Assembly: GCF_000152725.1 (NCBI RefSeq)
Contig: NZ_CH724131.1
Location: forward strand, 786,729-850,728
Direction of reading: 5' to 3'
DNA from: Pseudooceanicola batsensis HTCC2597
GTDB taxonomy: Bacteria > Pseudomonadota > Alphaproteobacteria > Rhodobacterales > Rhodobacteraceae
Length of the DNA: 64,000 nucleotides
Positions 18,113 through 33,100 of the stretch are shown here, one piece after another. Made by a program: the position numbers and the translations under genes. The stretch's first letter is position 1. Each line of letters begins with the position of its first letter. Below the pieces are notes generated by a model. The model did not search any database. It saw only the letters and a list, made by a program, of their open reading frames with translations, and was not told the DNA's origin.

Positions 18113-21100
18113 TCACAGCGGATCGAAGAGCGAGGCCACGCCGCCCGACACCTCGCCCGTGATCGTGAGCATGTCGTTGTCCGGCCCGTAGGCAAAGAGC
18201 ACCGCCGTCGGAAGCTCGCGCACGGCCGAGAGGTTCACATCGGCCAGGGTGATGCCCGTCAGGGTGTCATCGGCGCTCCAGTCGAATATCCGCGTCGCGT
18301 CACGCGCCCCGTTGGCCAACGTGGCGGTCATGTCGTAGGTGTCCGCCCCGCCCATGCCGCGCGCCATTTCGCCGAAACCGCCGCCGAAGACGAAGACATC
18401 GCTTCCCGCCGTGCCGAGCAGATAGTCGCGGACGCCCGGCGTATCCACGATCACGTTCGGCTCACCGCCTTCGGAGAGGTCCAGTACATTGACCTCCACC
18501 TCGGTCGTCACGGATTCGGTCCCGTCCGAGACGGTGACGTCCAGCAGATAGCTGTTGTCGCCGGCGATGCCGCCCGGTGCCTCGTAATCCGGCGCGACGA
18601 CGAAGAACAGCGCCCCATTTGTCGCGTCGATCTCGAACAGCGCACCGTCCTTGCCGGCCGCGATCCCGTAGGTGAGGGTGTCGCCCTCGGCGTCCGTGGC
18701 GGCGATGGTGCCGACCTCTCGGCTGTTCTCGTCCACCTCGAACGGCCCCGCGGCGGAGACCTGCGGGGCGTCGTTGACCGGCTCGACGGTGATGGACAGC
18801 GTGGCTTCGACCGCAACGCCGCCGCCATCGTCCACCGTTAAGACGAGGCTGTCGAGCCCCGCGAAGTCCGCGGCCGGCGTGTAGGTGAGCGCCCCCTCGG
18901 CCGACAGGGTCACCTGCCCGTGCTGCGGCTCCTCGCCCGCCTTGACAGCAAAGGTGAACCCGGTGCTGTCGACATCGGTGATGTAGGGAAGCAGGTCGAT
19001 GACCCCGGGCACGTCCTCGTCGGTCGAGAGCGCCGCATCCGTCACCTCCGGCAGATCGTTCACCGGCAACACCTCGATCTCGACCGTGGCGGTGTCCGTC
19101 CCGCCGTTTCCATCCGAGACCGAATAGACCGCGAGCACGGTCCCCGTGGCGTCGGCCGCGGGCGTGAATACCAGTTCGCCCCCCTGGAGCGTCAGGTTCG
19201 AGCTGACCGGAGCCAGCGTCAGCGCGTCGCCATCGGCATCGCTGTCGTTGTCCAGCAGCCCCGTCAGCACGAGGGGCGTATCTTCGCTGGTGACATAGCC
19301 GGTGTCGTCCACCGCGACCGGATCGTCATTCTCCGGCGTCACGGTCACGGCGATCTCGCCCTCGATCTGCCCGCCCCGGCCGTCGCTGACCGTGTAGGTG
19401 ATGGTGTCGGGCCCGTGGTAGTTCGCGCCCGGGGTGTAGCTGACATAGAAGCCCATGTCCCCGGTTCCGCTAAAGGGCTGACCGAGCGAGACCTGGCCGT
19501 TGAGCGCCGAGACGGCCGTGATCGTCAGATCGTCGCCGTCCGCGTCGCTGTCGTTGGCCAGCAGGTCCGCGACGGCAAGGTCGAGCCGGGTGTCCTCGGC
19601 CGTCTCGGCGCTTTCGCCGGTGACCACGGGCGGCGTGTTGTCGGGGTCGGTCTCGTCCTCGTCCGTCACGCTGACCGTGAAGCTCTGGATGTCGACCTCG
19701 ACACCGTCCGAGACCCCCAGCCGCAGCTCGTAGGTATTGTCCGCGCCCGCGGGCGCCTCGTAGTCCGGCGCGGCCTTGAACGACAGCGCCCCCGTTTCGG
19801 CGTCGATCACGAACAGGTCGTTATCCGCCCCGCCCGCCTGGAAGCTGAAGCTGAGCGCCTCGCCGTCGGGATCGTAGGCCTGAACCGTGCCGACCTCGAC
19901 AGTGTTCTCGGCAACCGAGAAACTCTGTCCCGCCTCGAAGCCGGGCAGGTCGTTGGCCCCCTCGACGACGAGTGTCGCCGAAGCCTCGGACGCCAGGTCC
20001 CCGTCGAAGACGAGATAGCCGATCTCGATCGTCACGCTCTCACCGGCCTCCAGGCCGCCGAAGGCGCCGGGCACCAGCAGGGCCGTCGCGCCCGAGAAAG
20101 ACACCACGCCGTTCAGCACCCGCCCGTCCGAAGCGACGGCCGTCGCATCCAGCACGCTCAGTGCGTCGCCCTCGATGTCCGTCGCGCCCGCCAGCAGGTC
20201 GATCTCGAGCGGATCGTCATCTTCCGACACCGTCGCCGCGACCACGCCCGGCACCGGCGCGTCGTTCACCGGCGCGATGTTTAGAGTGACCTCGGCCAGG
20301 GTCTCTTCCCGTGCATCCGACGCCGAGAGTTCCAGCAGCACGTCGCCGTTGAAGTCCTGCGGCGGCGTGCCGGTCAAGGTCAGCGTCTCGGGGTCGAATT
20401 CGATCCAGGCGGGCAGCGCCGCGCCGTCCGGGCCGCGCAGTTCGATCAGCAGGGCGTCGCCATCGGCATCGCTCACAACGCCGGCAGGCAGCGTGATCGA
20501 AAAAGCCGTGTCCTCGGTTCCCTCGAGCACCTCGATCGGGGCGATCTCGGGCGCGTCGTTCACCGCCTCGCTCTTGACCCGGACATGGGCCGTGGTGGTG
20601 ATCCCGGTCGAATCCCGCAGTTCGTAGTCGAAGCCGCCTATCCCGGTGAAATCGACATCCGGCGTCACGATCACCTGGCCATCCTCGGTCAGCTCCACCG
20701 CGACGCCGACGGTATCGAGGATGCGGGTCAGTTCGATGGCATCGCGGTCCACGTCGTAGTCGTTCTCGGTCAGCGCGGTGACAAAGATCGTCAGCGACTG
20801 GTCCTCCTTGACGACGAGGCTGTCGTCCACGGCCACCGGCGCATCGCTGACCGGCAGCACGTCGATGGTCACCGTCGTCGGCACCTCGAACCCGGTCTCG
20901 TTGGTCAACGCATAGCGCAGCACCAGTTCGCCGAAGAAATCGGGCGCGGCGGTGACACGGTAGAACCCGTTCTCGAGTTCGGTCACACCCGGCCCGGTCA
21001 GCCCGAGGAACGTCACCTCGGAGCCGAGCGGGATGTCGTCGTTCGCCATCAGATCCGCCGGATCGATTTCGACATAGCTGTCCTCGAGCATTTCGATCCC

Positions 21101-24100
21101 GGCATCCGAGACCGCGACCGGCACGTCGAACTGGGGCAGCACCAGCACGGTCGCATAACCCGTGCTGCTCGCGCCGTGATCGTCGGTGACGCGGTAGTGG
21201 AAGCCGCCGTCGCCGAAATAGCCCTGGCGCCCGGTAAAGACCGCCGTGTCGCCATCGCGCACCACCGTCCCGTTGTCGCCGTCGAAGACATCGACGATCC
21301 GGAATCCGTCGCCCTCGACATCGCGGTCGTTGAACAGCAGGTCGGCAAAGTCGATCACGAAGGGTTCGTCCTGGTTGCCCAGGAAATGCCCGTCCTGGTT
21401 CGCGATCGGCGCGTCGTTCACCGCTTCGATGTCGAAGGTGACGGTGCCCCGGTCGGTGAGGCGGCCATCGGTGATCGAATAGCTGAAGCTGCGGGTGCCG
21501 TTGATGTTCTCGTCCGGCACGAACTGGTAGCGCCCGTCCGGCAGCTCGATGATCCGCGCGTCGCCGATCTCGGACTGGATCGAGACAAAGCTGATTGCGT
21601 CTCCGTCGAGGTCGGTGTCGTTGGCCAGCAGGTCTTCGATGGTGAACTCGTAGGGCGTGTCCTCGACCGCCTGGAACACGTCGGTCACCGCCTCGGGCGC
21701 GGTGTTGGTGCTGATCACGGTGACACTGACAAGCCCGGTGCTTTCGCCGTGATTGTCGTCGGTCACCCGGTAGGAGAAGCCGGCCTTGCCGTCGAAGTCC
21801 GGCGTCGGGGTAAAGACGATGTCCGCGCCGTCGAAGCGCACCGTGCCGTTGAACGGCTCGAGCACGTCGAGGAAGCGGATCGGATCGCCGTCCACGTCAT
21901 AGTCGTTGGCCGTCAGGTCGGCGGGGGTCAGGGTCAGGGTGCCGTCCTCGAGCACGCTGACCTCGTCCGTCACCGCGACCGGCGGGTCCAGCAGGCTCGC
22001 CACGTCGAGCACGACAGTGCCTTCCGAGGTGCCGTCGGTGAAATCCGTCAGCGTGTAGACCAGCGGGTCCTCGCCCGCGAATCCGGGATCGGGGACATAG
22101 GTGACGGTCGCGTCCGCATTGCCGTCGAAGGTGAAGCTGCGGGTCTCGGACTGGCTGGTCGTGCCGTCGCTGTTGATGAAGAGGACCTCGAACGTGCCCA
22201 GCACGTCCAGCGGCACCGTGGCCGTCATCGCGCCGGTCGCGGGGTCTATCGCGATCCAGTCCGGCAGGTCGGTCCCGTCGGCCAACGTCGCGCTCCAGCT
22301 GCCGCCGGAGAGTGGTGTCAGGCTGGCAGGCGCGTCCGCCTCGACCACGCCGAGGGTGACGCTGATCGACCCGTTCGCCGGTTCCGCGAAGCCGGCCACG
22401 CGCAGCGTGTCGCCATCGTCGTCGCGGTCGTTCGCCAGAAGCCCGGTCACGGAGAAGGTCACCTGCCCGTTCTCGAACAGCCCGACCAGATCATCGCCCG
22501 CCACCGGCAGTTCGCGCTCGGGCGTGACGTTGAAGACGATGATCGCCGGGTCCCCGGACTCGCCGCCCTTTTCGTCGTTGGCGTGATAGGTGAAGGCGAG
22601 CGAGCCGTTGTAGTCGTTGGGCGTATGGACGTTGATCCGCTCGGGGAAGTCCGAGATCGTGATGTATTCGTCGCTTTCCGGCACGACCTCGAAGGTCTCG
22701 TCCACCACGACCTCGGTGATGATCGACATGGTCGGCAGGTCGCCCGACCCCTCGACATCGATCCGCACGGGCACCGCACCCACGTATTCCGAGGGCGGCA
22801 TACCCGAGAAGGTCAGCGTCTCGGCGTCGAAGTTCAGCCAGCTGTTCAGCGGCGCCCCGCTTTCGCGCGTCACTTCGAGAGACTGCGCAGCCGAGAGGTC
22901 GAGGCCGAAGAGACCGAGATCCTCTAGGGTCGTATCCCCGGCGAGGATCGCGTTGATCGCGTCCAGCGACTGCGTCGGGTCGATCACGAATTCCAGCGTG
23001 AAGCCGCGATCGGTCGAGCGATGGACGTTCTCTGCCAGCGCGGGCAGCCCTTCGGGCGTGAAGACGATCTGGATCCGTGCCGGATCCTCGTCTTCGTCCG
23101 GCTCGAAGCCGCTATGGACCAGCGACCGTGTTTCCGCGTCGAAGGCCAGCCAGTAGGGCAGCGGGCGGCCGCCGATGGCCTGCGCCGCGAAACTGCCCTG
23201 CGCGATGTCGAAGGTCGCGACATCGTCGGTCGCACCCTCCATCGACCATTCGAACGGCGCGCGCAGTTCGAAACCGCCCATCACCGCGTCCTCGACCGAA
23301 AGGCCCGCCGCCAGGTCCCCCGCATCCTCGGCATCGAAGAAGAAGCGGAACGGATGCACCGCGCCATTGGACGGATCGGTGACGAAGACCGCGATCTCGA
23401 CCTCGCCTTCCTCGTCCGCCGGTAAGGTGCCCGAGAAGGTCAGGCTGTCGGCATCGAAGAAGAGCCAGGCGGGCAGGTCGCCGTTGTTCAGCGACTTGGC
23501 CTCGACCGTGTAATCGGGCGAGAGGAACCTGGTGACGAAGGCACCCAGCAGCTCCGTCGACTGGAAGAAGATCACGTCGCCGTCGACATCCAGATCGTTG
23601 CCGAAGGCCTCGGCCGGGATCACGTATTGCGGCCCGTCCTCGAGACCGGTGACCAGGTCGTTGCGCAGTTCGGGCCCGCTGTTGCGCGGCAGGACGGTGA
23701 TATAGGCGGTCGCGGTGTCGGTCAGGCCACGCCCGTCGTTGATCGTGTATTCGAAGCTGGCCGTGCCGTTGTAGTTCGGCCGGACGGCGAATTCGATCAT
23801 GCCGTCGTCCGTCACCCGCACCTTTCCGTTCTCGGCAAAGCGATAGACCTCCTGGAAGAAGACCGGATCGCCGTCCGGATCGCCGTCGTTGGCCAGCAGG
23901 ACCTGCGGGTCGATCAGGATGATCTCGTCTTCCAGCGCCCGGATGCCACGGTCGTCCCGCGCCCGGGGAGCGAGGTTTTGCGGACGCACCTCGATGTTGA
24001 ATTCCAGTGTCGCCTCGGCACCGCGCGCGTCGATCACGTCAAAGGAGATCGCCGCCTCGCCCAGCTGTGCGGGCGTGTAGTAGATGATGCCCGCCTCGGC

Positions 24101-27100
24101 GTCGAAGGTCTCGGACCCGTTCCGCGAGGCATTGCCGTCGGCGCCGATATGCAGACCGACGAATTCGAAGGTGTCGCCCTCGATGTCGTAGACCTTGGAC
24201 ATCAGCTGATCGACGGTGAATTCGGTCACCTCTTCCAGCTTGGCGGATTCCGCGCGATCCCTGATCCGCGGAGCGTCGTTCACCGGCGCGAAATAGATCT
24301 CCACATCCGCCGTGTCGGTCGCCCCGTCCTTGTCGGACAGGACATAGCGGAAGCCGGCGAAGCCGAAGTGATCCGGCCGTGACAGGAATTCGATGTACTG
24401 GCCGTCGATCTTCCAGGTCGCGTCCGTGGCCTCGCCGTCATACTCGGGTCGCTTGAGGTAGGGGCGCAGCCCCTCGCCCTCGACGTTGACCAAGGGCTGG
24501 GCCGAGACGATGCGCAGCCCCTCCATCTCGGCATCGCCGTCCACGTCGTAATCGTTGGCCAGCAGGTTCTCGATCCGGATGCGCAGCGGCACGTCCTCGA
24601 TCCCGTAGACCAGCGGATCGTCGTTGGCGACCGGCGCGTCGTTCACCGGCGAGAGATTGACCTCGACCCGCGCGGTGGATTCCCGGCCAAGCGGATCCCG
24701 GACCGTGTAGGCAAAGAACGCATCGCCGAAATGGTCCTGCGCGCCGAGGAATTCGATCATCCCGTCGTCGTTCAGGCTCACCGTGCCGAACTGGGCGTTC
24801 TGCACGGAGAGGAACACGAGATCCTCGATCCCCGCCTCGGCGTCGTTCGCGATCAGGTCGGCCGGATCGATGACGAGCAGTTCGTCCTCGACGCCAAGTC
24901 GCACGAGGTCGTCGACCGCGTTGAACCGGCCCTCGCGCAGCCGATCCTCGATCGCGTCGCGATCCCAGACCGTGCCGTCGCCAAAGACGATTTCCTCGAT
25001 CCCCGTCTCGCGTCCGAGGAAGTGATCGGTGACCGTGACCGTGTCGATCAGGAAGCCGTCGTCGCGTTCGAACTCGACGAAGAGCGTATCGCCCTGCCGG
25101 ATGAGCGAGACGTCCTTGGTCTCGATCCCGGCGTTCAGGACCAGGCGGTCGATATCCGACGCATCGCCCTGTTCCTCGATCACGTCCTCGGAACTGTCGA
25201 GACCGAAGAGATAGCTGTCGGACCCCGCCTCCCCGCGCAGCAGGTCGTTGCCGAAGCCGCCGTCGAACACGTCGTCGCCGGCGCTGCCGGTGAAGGTATC
25301 CTCGTGGATCGAGCCGATCAGCTTTTCGATGCTGATCAGCGTGTCGCCCTGTGCCTCGCCCGCCGTGCCCTGACCAAGCGACAGGTCAACGGCGACAGCC
25401 TCGTCCGCGCGGGCGTAATCCGCCGTGTCGAACCCGCCGCGCCCGTCGATGTAATCCTCGCCGCGGCTGCCGCGGAACCGGTTGTCATTCGCATCGCCGC
25501 GCAGATCGTCGTCGTGATAGCTGGCCTGGATGATCTCGATACTGTCGAAGACATCGCCCTCGGCGTCGCCGCCCGCGGCCGTGCCGGCCGCGAGGTCGAT
25601 GGTGATCCCCTCGACCGAGAGCGTGTAATCGGCCGTGTCCACGCCGTCGCCGCCGAACAGCATGTCGGCACCGCGCCCGCCGTTCAGCAGGTCGTCGCCG
25701 GAACCGCCCGTCAGCACATCTGCGCCGCGGTTGCCGAAGAGCGCGTTGGCGCCGCTGTCGCCTTCCAGATCGTCGTCCAGTTCCGACCCGATCAGGTTCT
25801 CGACGCCGGACAGGGTGTCGCCCTCGGCCCAGCCGCCGGACGCCGTGCCATCGGCCAGCGAGATCCGCACCGCGGCGTCCGAGCCGAAGTAGGTGGCCGT
25901 GTCGTCGCCCGCGCCGCCGTCGATGCTGTCGCCGCCCGCGCCGCCGTCGAGCAGATCGTCGCCGGAACCGCCCTCGATGGTGTCGACACCACCGCGACCT
26001 TCGATCTCGTCATTGCCGTCCAGGCCGCGCAGCAGGTTGTCCGCCGCATCGCCGCCGAGCGTGTCGCCGAATTCGGTGCCCTCGAACCCTTCGATCGAGA
26101 CATAGAGATCGCCCTGCGCGTAACCGCCCTGCCCGATCAGCGTCGCGAGATCGGCGCGCACGCCGGTGTTCGACCCGGCAAAGCGCACCATGTCGAAGCC
26201 TTCGCCGCCGCGAATGTCGTCGCCGCCGTCGCCGCCGTCGATCACGTCGTCGCCGGAGCCGGCCTCGATCAGGTCGTTGCCGTCTCCGGTTTGGATCGTG
26301 TCGTCCCCGGCCAGCGCGACGACCCAGTCGTCGCGGCGATAGCCGTGGATCGTCTCGTCAAGCGCGTTGCCCTCGATATAGTCGATCAATGGTGTGCCGG
26401 TCAGTTCCCGACCGTAGAAATCCGCAACGGTAGCAAAGGCATAACCGGTATCCTCCAGCCCTTCTTCGTCCGCGATGCGGTATTCGATGATCACGTCGCC
26501 CGAGAACCCGTCCTCGAACCGCGCGACGAGGAAATCCTCGCCGCGGAAGGTGACGATCTCGAAGCTGCCCACATCGACGTAGTTGCCCTGCGCCAGTTCC
26601 ACCGGATCGAGGATCCGGTCCACGCCGACGAAGGTCGGCCGGGCGCGGTCGGGATCGTCCAGGTCGTCGTCGCGCGTGCCGTCCAGATCGTGGTCGGCCT
26701 GTTCGATGTCGAAGTCGTTGAAGACCAGATCCGCCGCGCGGATGACCAGCGGCACCTCGAACGGGGTGACGAAACCCGGATCGTCGGTGATCGTGGGGTC
26801 GTCGTTCGACGGGATGATGACGATATCGACAAAGCCCTCGGCCGTGCCGTCGGCATTGTCGGTCAGCAGGTAGACGAAGCCGGACGAGAAGTTGGCGTCG
26901 ATGAAGGGCGTGTAGAGCAGATCGCCGTCGGCATTGAGCTCGAGCGTGCCATTGACCGGACCGACCGCGTCGAAGCCGAACTTGAACGCATCGGGGAGCC
27001 CGTTCAGGTGCCGCCAGCCGATGATCTGTAGCGCGTCCTCGGCGTCCACGTCGGTGTCGTTGCCCAGCAGGGTTTCGAGACGGATGACCGTGGGGATATC

Positions 27101-30100
27101 CTCCGCCACGAAGATCTGGTCGCGGATGGCCTGCGGCGGTGCGCTGCCGGTCGCCTCGAAATACATCGTGACGAACCCGCCATCGACCGCGCCCTCGGGA
27201 TCGGTGATCGAATAGCCGAAGGTCGCCTCGCCGTAGAAATCCTCGTCCGGGGTGAAGATGACATTGCCGTTCTCGACGACCAGATCGCCGTTCACGCCGC
27301 CCGTGGCGTTCTCGAAGGTGACCGCGAAGCCCTCGACATCGTAGTCGTTCTTGAGCAGCTCGATGATCGGGATCGTCAGAACCTCGTTCTGGCGGCCCCG
27401 CAGCACGTTGACTAAGGCGTCGTCGCCATAGTGGTCGTTGCGCGCGTTCGGCCGGTCGTTCACCGCCTGGTAGACGATGGTCGCCCGGGCGGAGTCCGTC
27501 GCGCCCTGCCCGTCGTCCACGACATATTCGAAGCTCGCCTCGCCGTTGAAATTCGCCGCGGGCTCGAACAGGACAGTCTGATTGTCCAGCAGCGTCGCCT
27601 TGCCGCCCACGGTGCTGCGCACGTCGATCAGGGTCAGGTCGTCGCCGTCCTTCTCGATGTCGTTGGCGATCAGCCGCGCCAGGCTGATGACGATCGGGTT
27701 GTCTTCGAGGATCGGATCGCCCTGCTGGGTCAGTTCGAACCGGTCGTCCACCGCCTCGGGCTCGTCGTTGACCGGGTTCACCGTGATCGTCACCGTCGAA
27801 GACGAGGTCAGGCCGTCCGGATCGGTCGCCGTGTAGCCAAAGCTGGCCTCGCCGAAGAAATCGTCGCGCGGCGTGATCTCGATGTTGCCGGCCGCGTTTA
27901 TCGACACGAACAGGTCGCCCGACGAGGTGACGGAGCCGACCGAGAGCAGATCGCCGTCGATGTCGAGATCGTTGCCCGTCAGCGCCGCCGGGTTGATGAT
28001 CAGCGGCGCGCCCTCGTCGGTGACGAAGCCGCGGTCCGCCCGCGCCTCGGGCGCGTCGTTGACCGGCGTGACGTCGATATGGACGATCGCCTCGGCCCGT
28101 CCGCCCTCCGGCGTGTTGGCCGCATAGGTGAACTGCGCCGGGCCCACGTAATCCGCATCCGGGGTAAAGCCGATGTTGCCGTCGCTCGACAGCGAGACGG
28201 TCCCGTTCACCGCGTCGAACACCTGCCCCACGATCATCCGGTCGCCGTCCACGTCGTTGGACAGCAGCCGTTCGACCCGGATGGTCAGGAAGTCGTCCTC
28301 GGCCACGGCGAACCCTGTGTCGTCCAGCGCCTGAGCGACAGGGCGGACGTTGACGTTGATCTCGGCCTCGGCAAAGGCGTTGCGGTCGTCGGTGATGCGA
28401 TAGCTGATCGTCGTCGCGCCGGTGAACCCGTCCTCGGCGGTGAAACGCAGGTTGCCCTCGCCATCGAGATACGCGCTGCCGTCCGGGCTGCCGTCGACCT
28501 CGACCACGCGCAGCGGATCGTTGTCGGCGTCGAAGTCGTTGCGCAGCACATCGGCGAGCGAGATGACGAGTTCGGCCCCGGTCGTAACCGAGAAGAAGCC
28601 GTCGTCATTGGCCGTCGGCGCGCTGTTGCCGAGCAGGTCGAGGATCGTATCGCGGGTCCAGACCTCGCCGCCCTCGAAGATGTATTGTTCGATGCCGCGC
28701 GCATCCGGCGCCAGCGCGTCGATGATGGTCAGGCTGTCGGTCTCGTTGCCGGCGAACTGCATCAGCACCGTGTCGCTGCCCCGGAACAGGCGGCTGACGG
28801 TCGCGTCGTCGGCGCTGAAGCCGATCAGCTCGACGATGTCGGTCTCGCTGGAGGACAGTCCGTCGTCGTCGATCCAGTCGTTGCCGTCGCCGACCCCGAA
28901 GACATAGCGGTCCGCGCCCGACCCGCCGGCGGCGAAATCGTCGCCCTCGGAGAAATGGACCACGTCGGCGCCGTCGAAGCCCCACAGGTTGTCATCGCCC
29001 GCGCCCTGCACGTCCTCGAGGGTCCGCGCGCGCATCGCCGCGCGATCCCAGACCGTTCCGTCCGAGAATTCGATCAAGAGGCTTCCGGGGCTGCCGTTGA
29101 CCGCGCCGAGCGCGTCGATCAGCACGATCCGGTCGTCCACCCCGGGCAGTGTCAGCACGAGATCGAGGCTCTGCGGCCCGCCGCGCAGGGCCGAGACGAC
29201 GTCGTCCACGGCGTAATCCGACAGGATCAGCCGGCTGTCACCGCGGCCGAGCGCGTCGATCCGGTCGTCCCCGTCGCCGCTGGCATAGCGATAGGTGTCG
29301 TCCCCGTCGCCCCCGACGATCAGGTCGTTGCCCGTCCCGCCCGCGAGGTCGTCGTCGCCGTCCGAGCCGAAGATCGTGTCGTCGCCTTCGCCCGCCTGGT
29401 CATCCACCAGCCGCGCGACGATGTCCGGGATGGTGAAGACCGTGCCCTCGTCTTCCAGCACGATCTGTTCGATGCCGCGCCCGGCTAGGCTGATGCCGTC
29501 CGAGATGATGATCTGGTCATCGCTGCCGGTGAACTGAACCGCGATGTCGGTGCTGTCCGTGCCCAGCCGGGTAAACCGGATCTGGGACGCGGCATAGCCC
29601 GCGATGACAAGTTGATCGGCGGGGGACGTCGCGCCGTCACGGATGATGTCGCGCCCGTCGCCCGCCGAGAACCGATAGGTATCATTGCCGGCCCCGCCCG
29701 AGGTGCGGTCGTCGCCCGGACCGCCCTCGATCGGGTTGTCGAATTCGTCGCCATAGATGTAATCGTCCAGCCCCGTGGGCACCTGCGCCAGCAGGTCCGC
29801 GACGGTCCAGACGGTGCCATCCTCGAACTGCACGGTCTCGACCTTGCCGTCGCCGAGCGCATCCTCGATCCGCAGCCGGTCGCCGTCGGTGCCGACCACG
29901 AGGATGATCGCGCTGCCGTCGCTGCTCTGCGCGACGCGCACATCGCCGGGCGCGATGCCGGCGCCCAGAACGATCGTGTCGGCATTGCCGCCCGTGTCGC
30001 TCACCCGGTCCTGATCGTCGCCCAGGCCGAAGCGATAGGTATCGTCCCCGTCGCCGCCTTCCAGCAGATCGACGCCCGCGCCGCCGCTCAGATCGTCGGC

Positions 30101-33100
30101 GCCGTCATGGGTGATGAGCCGGTCGTCGCCATCGCCGCCCGCGACGGTTTCCGCCCCGTCGGACCCGTGGATAACGTCGTCGCCCGCGGTTCCGGCCAGC
30201 GCCATGTCGACCAGCGTCTGCGCCGTCCAGACCTCACCGGATGCGAAACGCACCTCGCGGATGGCCATGGCCGGATCGGGTGCCCAGCCGAGGTCGATCC
30301 GGTCGCCCGTGCCGACGATCTCGAGCATGACGGTCGCCTTGCCCCGCACGAGGCGCACGTCCTCGGGGGTGATCCCGGCGCCCAGCACGACCGCGTTGTC
30401 GCCCGCGCCATCCTCGATGACGTCCTGTCCGTCGCCCAGCCCGAACTCGTAGACGTCGTCGCCCCCCTGACCGCGCAGCAGGTCGTCGCCGCCCGACCCC
30501 GCGATCGTGTTGGCCGCGTCGTTCCCGGTGAGCGTGTCGTTGCCGCCCAGCCCGTTCAGCGTGTCCCCGACGAGGACCACGAGCATGTCGTCGCCCTCGG
30601 TCGCCTCCATGGCCCTGGCCAGCAGCGCCGCGCGGTCCCAGGTGGTGCCGTCGTCGAAGGCGATGGCCTCGATATCCGTGCCGACCGGATCGGCCACGGC
30701 CCCGGTGATCAGGACCCGCGTCGTTCCGCCCGCGACCCGCAACTCCAGGTCGTCGCCGATCCGGACAACCGAGACGTCCCCGGGCGCCACATCCGCATCG
30801 AATTCGATCAGGTCGGTGCCGCCCGTGTCGGTGACGGTGTCGCGCCCGTCATTGGCGCCGAAGAGATAGATGTCGTTCTGCGCGCCGCCGGACAGCGCGT
30901 CGTCGCCCAGTCCGCCGTGGAAAATGTCGTGACCCGAGAACTCGGCCTCGTCCGACCCGCCGGTCAGGGTGTCGTCACCGGCCCCGCCGGAGAGGATGTC
31001 GTTGCCCGCGCCGCCGAAGATGTCGTCGTTGCCTTCCTGTCCCGCCAGGTGGTCGTTGCCGAAGCCGCCCCGGATCAGGTCACCATCGGCACCGCCCGCG
31101 ATGGAATCGGCGCCGCCGAACCCGTCGATCGTGTCGGCCCCGCCATTGCCTAGGATCACGTCGCCCAGGGGACCGCCTGCGATAAGCGAGGCGCTCTCGT
31201 CATCGGTGATCGTCGTGCTTTCGGTCTCGATCGACACGCCGCCGAAATTCGCCGCCGTCAGCAGCCCCGCATCGACGCCTTCCAGCCGCAACACCGACCG
31301 CCCGGCGCCTTCGCCGTCGTTGACCCGGAGGATCGTGTCGGCCCCGTCCTGCAGGATCTGCACCCGGCCCGAGGCGAAGGGATTGGGCGTGCTCGACACG
31401 AGGCGGATGATGTCGCCGTCATCGCCCGGCGTGAAATCGGTGATCACGTCCTCGGCGATGTCCGCCGCAACCGGGTTGACCGGCAGGAAACGGTAGGTGT
31501 CGCGCCCCTCGCCGCCCGTCATGCTGTCGACGGCGTCATCGGCGACGATGTCGCCGAATATATCGTCGCCCGAGCCGCCGGACATGGTGTCGGCCCCCGC
31601 GCCGCCTTCGAAATAGTCGCCGAGAGAGGTGCCGTTCAGCGTGTTCGCGTCCGCGTCGCCATAGACCGTGTCGCCATCCGCACCCACGTCGGGCCGCACC
31701 CGCGCCTCGATGTCCGCCAGCGTCAGCGTGGCGAGGCTGTCGGCGATCACCACCTCTTCGATGGTGGCGGCATCATCGCCGGCGAAGGCGCCGGTCACCA
31801 CGATCCGGTCGCTGCTGGCATCGAAACGGATGGTCAGATCCGCGCCGTCCGCGCCGGTCTGGCTGAAACGGACATCGTCGAGCGCATAGCCCTCGATCCG
31901 CAGCGTATCCGCCGTGGCGTCGCCCTGATCGTCGATCGTGTCGACGCCGTCGCCCGCCCGGAAGACGTAGAGATCACCGCCCGTGCCCCCGACCAGCAGG
32001 TCGTTGCCGGCACCGCCGCGCATTTCATCCGCATCGGCGCCGCCGCTCAGCATGTCGTCGTCGGCCCCGCCGTCCAGCAGATCCGCGCCCGCCAGCCCCT
32101 CGAGCGTGTCGTCGCCCGCAAGGCCGATCAACTCGTCCGCGCCATCCGTGCCGACATGGGAATCCGGCCCCGGCGTTCCGCTGGTGGCCCTCCGCAGAAG
32201 CTCGGCCGCGTCCCATTCGGTGCCGTCCGCAAAGGCGACCGTCTCGATCACGCCCGCGCCCGAAGCCGCATCCCGAAGGGTCAGCCGGTCCTCGGTCTGG
32301 CCGATCCGCAGCTCAAACCCCTCGGCCGTCTTCCTGACCGAGACATCCGTAGCCAGAACGCCCGTACCGAATTCGACCCGGTCCGTGCCGCTGGCGTCGT
32401 CGATCGTCGACTGGCCAAAGCCGATGTCGAGCAAATAGCTGTCGTCCCCGGCGCCGCCCAGCAACAGGTCCGGCCCCGTCCCGCCATCGAGCGTATCGTT
32501 GCCGTCGCCTCCGGTGACCGTATCGGCCCCGGCGCCGCCCGAAAGCTCGTCGTCGCCCGAGCGGCCGTCGATGGCGTCATCCCCCGTCCCGCCGGACAGG
32601 CTGTCGGAGATCCCGGTGCCGAAGATAGCATCCGGCGCATCGCTCGCGGCCTGCGAGGCCGCAAGCATCTGCGCAAAGCTCCAGACCGCGCCACTGTCGA
32701 AGCGCAGTTCCTCGATGGCGTTGTCGGGGTTGCTCAGCGCGCCCACAAGGTGGATGCGGTCCTCGGTCCCGGCGATGCGGAGGATCAGGTCGGTGCCGCC
32801 CGCATCCTGCCGGATTTCGACATCCGTCTCGGCAATGCCGACGCCGAGCTGGATCGCATCCGTTCCCGAGGTGTCGGTGATGCTGTCGGGCCCGTCGCCC
32901 GTCGCGAAATGATACAGTTCGTTGCCGCCGGTATCCGTCAGGGCATCCGCCCCCGCGCCGCCGGTGATCGTATCGTTGCCCGTGCCGCCGGCGATCGTGT
33001 CGGAGCCTGCGCCGCCATCGATCTCGTCCGCGCCAGCGAGCCCCGAGACCGAGTCGTCCCCCGTCCCGGCCGCGATCGTGTCGGCGCCGGTCGTCCCGGT